Assembly: GCA_903827075.1 (NCBI GenBank)
Contig: CAIKGX010000010.1
Span: 1-18,053, forward strand
Length of the DNA stretch: 18,053 nucleotides
Reading direction: 5' to 3'
DNA from: an uncultured beta proteobacterium
Lineage (GTDB): Bacteria > Pseudomonadota > Gammaproteobacteria > Burkholderiales > Burkholderiaceae
The notes beneath the pieces were generated by a model, which saw nothing but the letters and a program-made list of their open reading frames with translations, did not search any database and was not told where the DNA came from. Position numbers and translations under genes: made by a program. Below are positions 15,086 to 18,053 of this stretch, in pieces; position 1 is the first letter of the stretch, and each line of letters starts with the position of its first letter.

Positions 15086-16315
15086 ATGTCTGATATTAAA
15101 AAAGTAGTATTGGCTTATTCCGGTGGCCTTGACACTAGCGTCATTTTGAAATGGCTCCAAGATACCTACCAATGCGAGATCGTGACTTTCACGGCCGACT
15201 TAGGTCAGGGCGAAGAGCTCGAACCGGCACGCGCTAAAGCGTTGCAGTTTGGCATCAAGCCAGAAAATATTTTCATTGATGATTTGCGTGAAGAGTTTGT
15301 GCGCGATTTTGTATTTCCGATGTTTCGTGCCAATACGATTTATGAAGGCGAATACCTATTAGGCACTTCTATCGCCCGTCCATTAATTGCTAAGCGTCAA
15401 ATTGAAATTGCCCGCTTGACTGGAGCAGACTCTGTTTCTCACGGTGCAACTGGAAAAGGGAATGACCAAGTTCGCTTTGAGTTGGGTTATTACGCACTTG
15501 AGCCGGGAATCAAAGTGATTGCCCCATGGCGTGAGTGGGATCTCCTGTCGCGTGAAAAATTAATGGCCTATGCAGAAAAGCATGGCATTCCAGTGGAGAT
15601 GAAGCACAAGCAAGGTGGCTCACCTTACTCAATGGATGCAAACCTTTTACACATCAGCTATGAAGGCCGTCATTTAGAGAATCCCAATGCTGAAGCTGAA
15701 GAATCTATGTGGCGTTGGACGGTCTCCCCTGAGAAGGCGCCTGATGCTCCAGAGATTATTGAAATTGAATTTTGTGCCGGTGACCCAGTGGCAATCAACG
15801 GTAAATCCTATAAGCCTCATGAGCTCTTAGCTGAGCTCAATCGTATTGGTGGCATGCACGGCATTGGCCGCTTGGATTTGGTAGAAAACCGCTTTGTTGG
15901 CATGAAAAGTCGTGGCTGTTATGAAACCCCTGGCGGCACGATCTTGCTCAAAGCGCACCGCGGTATTGAGAGCATTACTTTGGATCGTGAAGTAGCTCAC
16001 TTGAAGGATGACCTGATGCCACGCTACGCCAGCTTGATTTATAACGGCTATTGGTGGGCGCCAGAGCGCGTTGCATTGCAGACCTTGATTGATCACACCC
16101 AGCAAGCAGTCAATGGTACGGTTCGCTTAAAACTCTACAAAGGGTCTGTCTCTGTTATTTCACGGGATTCAGCTAATACTTTGTTTGATCAAAATATTGC
16201 AACCTTTGATGATGATGGCGGCGCCTATAACCAAGCCGATGCGGGTGGCTTTATTAAGCTCAATGCATTACGCATGCGGATTGCTGAAACAGCAAAACGG
16301 AAGCGCGCTAAGTAA
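15086..16315 (+). CDS. argG: Argininosuccinate synthase
   Basis: Condenses citrulline with aspartate using ATP to form argininosuccinate, the step after ArgF. The 409-residue protein has the N-type ATP pyrophosphatase loop AYSGGLDTSVIL (10-21), LLGTSIARPLIAKRQIEIA (91-109), SHGATGKGNDQVRFE (118-132), and MDANLLHISYEGRHLENP (183-200). C-terminal tetramerisation residues include YNGYWWAPER. The length is that of the common bacterial form. The ATG at 15086 opens the conserved N-terminus. The final enzyme of the pathway, argininosuccinate lyase, is not in the window. ppnP follows after 49 nt. Confidence 0.98.
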   Translation: MSDIKKVVLAYSGGLDTSVILKWLQDTYQCEIVTFTADLGQGEELEPARAKALQFGIKPENIFIDDLREEFVRDFVFPMFRANTIYEGEYLLGTSIARPLIAKRQIEIARLTGADSVSHGATGKGNDQVRFELGYYALEPGIKVIAPWREWDLLSREKLMAYAEKHGIPVEMKHKQGGSPYSMDANLLHISYEGRHLENPNAEAEESMWRWTVSPEKAPDAPEIIEIEFCAGDPVAINGKSYKPHELLAELNRIGGMHGIGRLDLVENRFVGMKSRGCYETPGGTILLKAHRGIESITLDREVAHLKDDLMPRYASLIYNGYWWAPERVALQTLIDHTQQAVNGTVRLKLYKGSVSVISRDSANTLFDQNIATFDDDGGAYNQADAGGFIKLNALRMRIAETAKRKRAK

Positions 16316-16364
16316 TTCATAATATTTATTAATGTCAGTAAATAAATTCAGATGAGAAAGAGTA

Positions 16365-16673
16365 ATGATGCAATTTGATTCCGTTTCCGTAGGCAAAAAA
16401 GCCAATGTCTTTTTCGATGGTAAATGTGTATCCCATACGGTGACTTTACCTAACGGTATCCGTAAGTCCGTTGGCGTGGTATTGCCAAGTACTTTGCGTT
16501 TTGACCTAAGCACCAAAGAAATCATGGAAGTAGTCGACGGGAATGCTTTTGTCAGTATTAATGGTGCTCCTGAGCAGGAGTTCACGGCAGGGCAAAGCTG
16601 GGAAGTCGATAAGGGTGGTTATTTCATCATTCGTGCTGAATCACCAGTGCACTACGTTTGCCATTTTGAGTAA
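16365..16673 (+). CDS. ppnP: Pyrimidine/purine nucleoside phosphorylase PpnP
   Basis: Small single-domain cupin-fold enzyme (DUF1255, YaiE in E. coli) that phosphorolyses several nucleosides to base and ribose-1-phosphate. The 102 residues include FDGKCVSHTVTLPNGIRKSV, GVVLPSTLRFDLSTKEIMEV, and a C-terminal GQSWEVDKGGYF then SPVHYVCHFE that match the family ending. Two ATGs sit in tandem (16365 and 16368); the purine run GAGAAAGAG before them could serve either. It follows argG on the same strand and is closed on its 3' side by a long perfect inverted repeat. A role tied to arginine synthesis is not evident. Confidence 0.92.
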   Translation: MMQFDSVSVGKKANVFFDGKCVSHTVTLPNGIRKSVGVVLPSTLRFDLSTKEIMEVVDGNAFVSINGAPEQEFTAGQSWEVDKGGYFIIRAESPVHYVCHFE

Positions 16674-16703
16674 GCATTAAAGTGATTGAGCTCTAATGGA
16701 GTT

Positions 16704-16738
16704 GCCATCATGAGCTGACACAGTCAGCTCATGATGGC
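16704..16738. repeat. Perfect 16-bp inverted repeat with 3-nt loop, ppnP/EF-hand junction
   Basis: GCCATCATGAGCTGAC (16704-16719) and GTCAGCTCATGATGGC (16723-16738) are exact reverse complements around ACA. It begins 30 nt after the ppnP stop and ends 9 nt before the EF-hand gene's stop, so both convergent messages would fold it. There is no T-run on either side. A bidirectional transcript-end or stability structure is the likeliest role; factor-dependent termination is possible. Confidence 0.85.
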
Positions 16739-16747
16739 GGTGTTACG

Positions 16748-17047
16748 CTAGCATCCGCAAGTATCTAGCTCATTTTGAGAAATTGAGCCATCTCCGTCTT
16801 TGTCCCACCTTTTTAATTCTTCGGGTGGAACTTGATATGCGTCCGCTTCTTCCTTAGAAACTTTTCCATCACCATTCTTATCCAATATTTTCAGCTCATC
16901 AATCGAAAGCTTGCCGTCACCATTTTTGTCCAAAGTTTTATACCAAGGAGCATCTTTAGGGTTCGAACTGTTTTGTACATATTTACTTACGATATACCCA
17001 CCGAGCGCAAGCACGATAACCACTATCAAAATTTTTGATAACTTCAT
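16748..17047 (-). CDS. Membrane-anchored EF-hand protein with three calcium loops
   Basis: Small protein of no known pathway. Residues 5-20 (KILIVVIVLALGGYIV) form one hydrophobic N-terminal segment, an uncleaved anchor or signal peptide, leaving the rest outside the cytoplasm. Three 12-residue EF-hand loops have canonical ligands: DKNGDGKLSIDE (40-51), DKNGDGKVSKEE (56-67) and DKDGDGSISQNE (82-93). Loops 1 and 2 are unusually close, repeating every 16 residues. The C-terminus is DTCGC. The ATG at 17045-17047 (99 residues) is chosen because AAGGAG lies 9 nt upstream and a promoter ends just ahead; the in-frame ATG at 17074 lies at or before the predicted transcript start. Calcium binding is inferred from ligands only. 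A calcium sensor or buffer at the membrane is plausible. Confidence 0.85.
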   Translation of the reverse strand: MKLSKILIVVIVLALGGYIVSKYVQNSSNPKDAPWYKTLDKNGDGKLSIDELKILDKNGDGKVSKEEADAYQVPPEELKRWDKDGDGSISQNELDTCGC

Positions 17048-17056
17048 ATTTAGTCT

Positions 17057-17062
17057 CTCCTT
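17057..17062 (-). promoter_or_regulatory. Shine-Dalgarno that fixes the EF-hand gene start
   Basis: AAGGAG on the minus strand, 9 nt before the ATG at 17047 and downstream of the ATG at 17074. It is the clearest ribosome site in the window and decides for the shorter protein. Confidence 0.85.
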
Positions 17063-17076
17063 TGTTATTTTCATTC

Positions 17077-17106
17077 ATTAAACACAATTACTTGCCTTAG
17101 TGTCAA
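17077..17106 (-). promoter_or_regulatory. Sigma70-type promoter of the EF-hand gene
   Basis: Minus strand: TTGACA (17101-17106, perfect -35), 18-bp spacer, TTTAAT (17077-17082, 5 of 6 to the -10 consensus). The predicted start near 17070 gives a leader of about 23 nt containing the AAGGAG. The gene can therefore be expressed independently of the upstream DUF192 gene. Confidence 0.65.
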
Positions 17107-17192
17107 CACTTATGAAGAATGCTGACTTTTCTGTATTTAAAGGATGCTTGATCGTTGCCCACAAGTAGGATGGATGTGCCAATCCCCCCTCT

Positions 17193-17669
17193 TTATCTCT
17201 TGGGCAGACCCTGAACCACAGCGCCAGGCACAATCACTCGCTCTAAGAACCACTGCTTATTCATCTCTAGGGCGTAACGCACAGCCGCTTTGGGACAATG
17301 GTTATTTGTGGTGTTTGCCTGCATCTCTTCAATATTAACGATCTTGCCATCATCCGCGATGAAAGCAATCGACAATGGAATTTTTGTGTTGTTCATCCAG
17401 AAACAGTGCCCAGCTTTTTCCTCAAAGACAAATAGCATTCCTGAGTTGCCTGGCATGCTGCTTCGATTCATCAGGCCTACTTCACGAGCTTTGGGGTTGT
17501 CAGCTAATTCAGCTTGGATGCGGTAAACGCCAGTTTTCAGTTCAATAGTGGGTAGACCTACATTTTGTTGGGCAGACGCGATCGTTGAAAGAGTGCTGAA
17601 AATAGCCGCAACCGAGAGAAGGACATGTTTGATGTGATGTGGGTGCATGATGTTTTGGGTGGTTGGCAT
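17193..17669 (-). CDS. Secreted DUF192 protein
   Basis: Member of the DUF192 family of small, mostly exported proteins of unknown function. The 158 residues begin with a signal peptide: a His-rich n-region (HPHHIKH), hydrophobic core at about 16-31 and a probable cleavage site after IASA (33). The mature part has ELADNPKAREVGLMNRSSMP, GMLFVFE, HCFWMNNTKIPLSIAFI and ALEMNKQWFLERVIVPGAVV, all family hallmarks. The ATG at 17667-17669 is used; an in-frame ATG at 17648 is possible and would shorten only the n-region. Neither has a good Shine-Dalgarno. It lies between the csp terminator and the EF-hand promoter, so it is likely its own unit. Confidence 0.9.
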   Translation of the reverse strand: MPTTQNIMHPHHIKHVLLSVAAIFSTLSTIASAQQNVGLPTIELKTGVYRIQAELADNPKAREVGLMNRSSMPGNSGMLFVFEEKAGHCFWMNNTKIPLSIAFIADDGKIVNIEEMQANTTNNHCPKAAVRYALEMNKQWFLERVIVPGAVVQGLPKR

Positions 17670-17704
17670 GAGGGTGATTCTAAGATAGCGTCAATTTCTA
17701 GGCG

Positions 17705-17736
17705 AAAAAAAACCCAGGAACAAGTCCTGGGTTTTT
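17705..17736 (-). terminator. Intrinsic terminator of the cold-shock gene
   Basis: AAAAACCCAGGA (17708-17719) and TCCTGGGTTTTT (17725-17736) form a 12-bp stem with loop ACAAG. On the minus strand the stem is followed by T-residues continuing to 17705, a textbook U-tract. It lies about 20 nt after the csp stop and separates it from the DUF192 gene. T-runs exist on both strands, so it could work bidirectionally. Confidence 0.92.
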
Positions 17737-17755
17737 CATAATGATCTATGGACGA

Positions 17756-17959
17756 TCAAGCACCTTGGATATTGGTAGCTTGCTTGCCTTTAGGTCCTTG
17801 GGTAATGTCAAACGTTACCTTTTGGCCTTCTTTGAGGGTTTTGAACCCAGGCATAGTAATCGCGCTGAAATGCGCAAACAACTCTTCTTCACCATCATCA
17901 GGTTTGATAAAGCCAAAACCTTTTGCATCATTGAACCACTTTACAATTCCGGTCGCCAT
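17756..17959 (-). CDS. Cold-shock domain protein (CspA family)
   Basis: Single OB-fold RNA/ssDNA chaperone that keeps messages unstructured. The 67 residues contain MATGIVKWFNDAKGFGFI with RNP1 KGFGFI (13-18), RNP2 LFAHF (27-31, where VFVHF is common), FKTLKEGQKVTFDITQGPKG and ATNIQGA. Length is typical. The ATG at 17957-17959 has GGAG 5 nt upstream. About 94 nt of upstream sequence are in the window; no convincing promoter is seen, and cold-inducible members often have long leaders that would extend past the edge. Which paralogue this is, or whether it is cold-induced, cannot be told. Confidence 0.96.
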   Translation of the reverse strand: MATGIVKWFNDAKGFGFIKPDDGEEELFAHFSAITMPGFKTLKEGQKVTFDITQGPKGKQATNIQGA

Positions 17960-18053
17960 GCGAACTCCATTACATAAACTTAAAACAACCGTGATGAGGG
18001 TGAATACTTTTTAATCAGTCTCGCTCTACAACACGCCTAAATAGGACTTCAAA

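Noticed and set aside
16324..16347. AT-only 7-bp stem between argG and ppnP
   Set aside because: All-AT arms with a 10-nt loop in an AT-rich gap are weak and expected by chance.
17048..17074. ATG at 17074 as the EF-hand gene start
   Set aside because: The predicted transcript starts near 17070 and the AAGGAG lies downstream of that ATG, so the ATG at 17047 is favoured.
17144..17338. Plus-strand open frame opposite the DUF192 gene
   Set aside because: Mostly antisense to the conserved DUF192 coding sequence, with no family features or ribosome site.

Overview
The window looks like a compact chromosomal segment of a betaproteobacterium of the Burkholderiales. Moderate GC, small intergenic gaps and the protein sequences point towards Polynucleobacter or a close relative. 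That assignment is by recognition of family features only, since no rRNA is present. Almost everything is housekeeping: protein folding, cofactor, purine and arginine synthesis, tRNA and RNA modification, replication control and envelope assembly. I see no transposase, integrase, phage gene, tRNA, rRNA or CRISPR array. No stretch over 300 bases lacks a gene.

Layout. (1) 1-2570, plus strand: the 3' two thirds of dnaK, then dnaJ, separated by a perfect 10-bp hairpin. (2) 2601-7875, minus strand: a tight block read perM-like > hda > HAD hydrolase > pcnB > folK > panB, with gaps of 12, 8, -4, 64 and 17 nt. It mixes replication control (Hda), RNA 3' polyadenylation (PcnB) and two linked cofactor steps: FolK makes folate precursors and PanB uses methylene-tetrahydrofolate. 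(3) purM (plus) diverges from this block and converges with miaA (minus), overlapping it by 8 nt. (4) dedA (plus) diverges from miaA and meets the minus-strand pair murJ > sirB1-like end to end, stop codon against stop codon. (5) rpsT (plus) has a strong terminator and faces a small DUF3579 gene. (6) argF, argG and ppnP run on the plus strand; argF and argG catalyse consecutive steps of arginine synthesis. (7) The right end, minus strand, carries a cold-shock gene with its own terminator, a secreted DUF192 protein, and a small membrane-anchored protein with three EF-hand loops that has its own sigma70-type promoter.

The least ordinary parts are the EF-hand gene, which contains a 48-bp internal duplication with almost only synonymous divergence; a perfect 16-bp inverted repeat with a 3-nt loop beside it; a family of hairpins without U-tracts at gene junctions; a probable leaderless miaA message; and an apparently N-terminally short perM homologue. 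I found no convincing undescribed multi-gene system.
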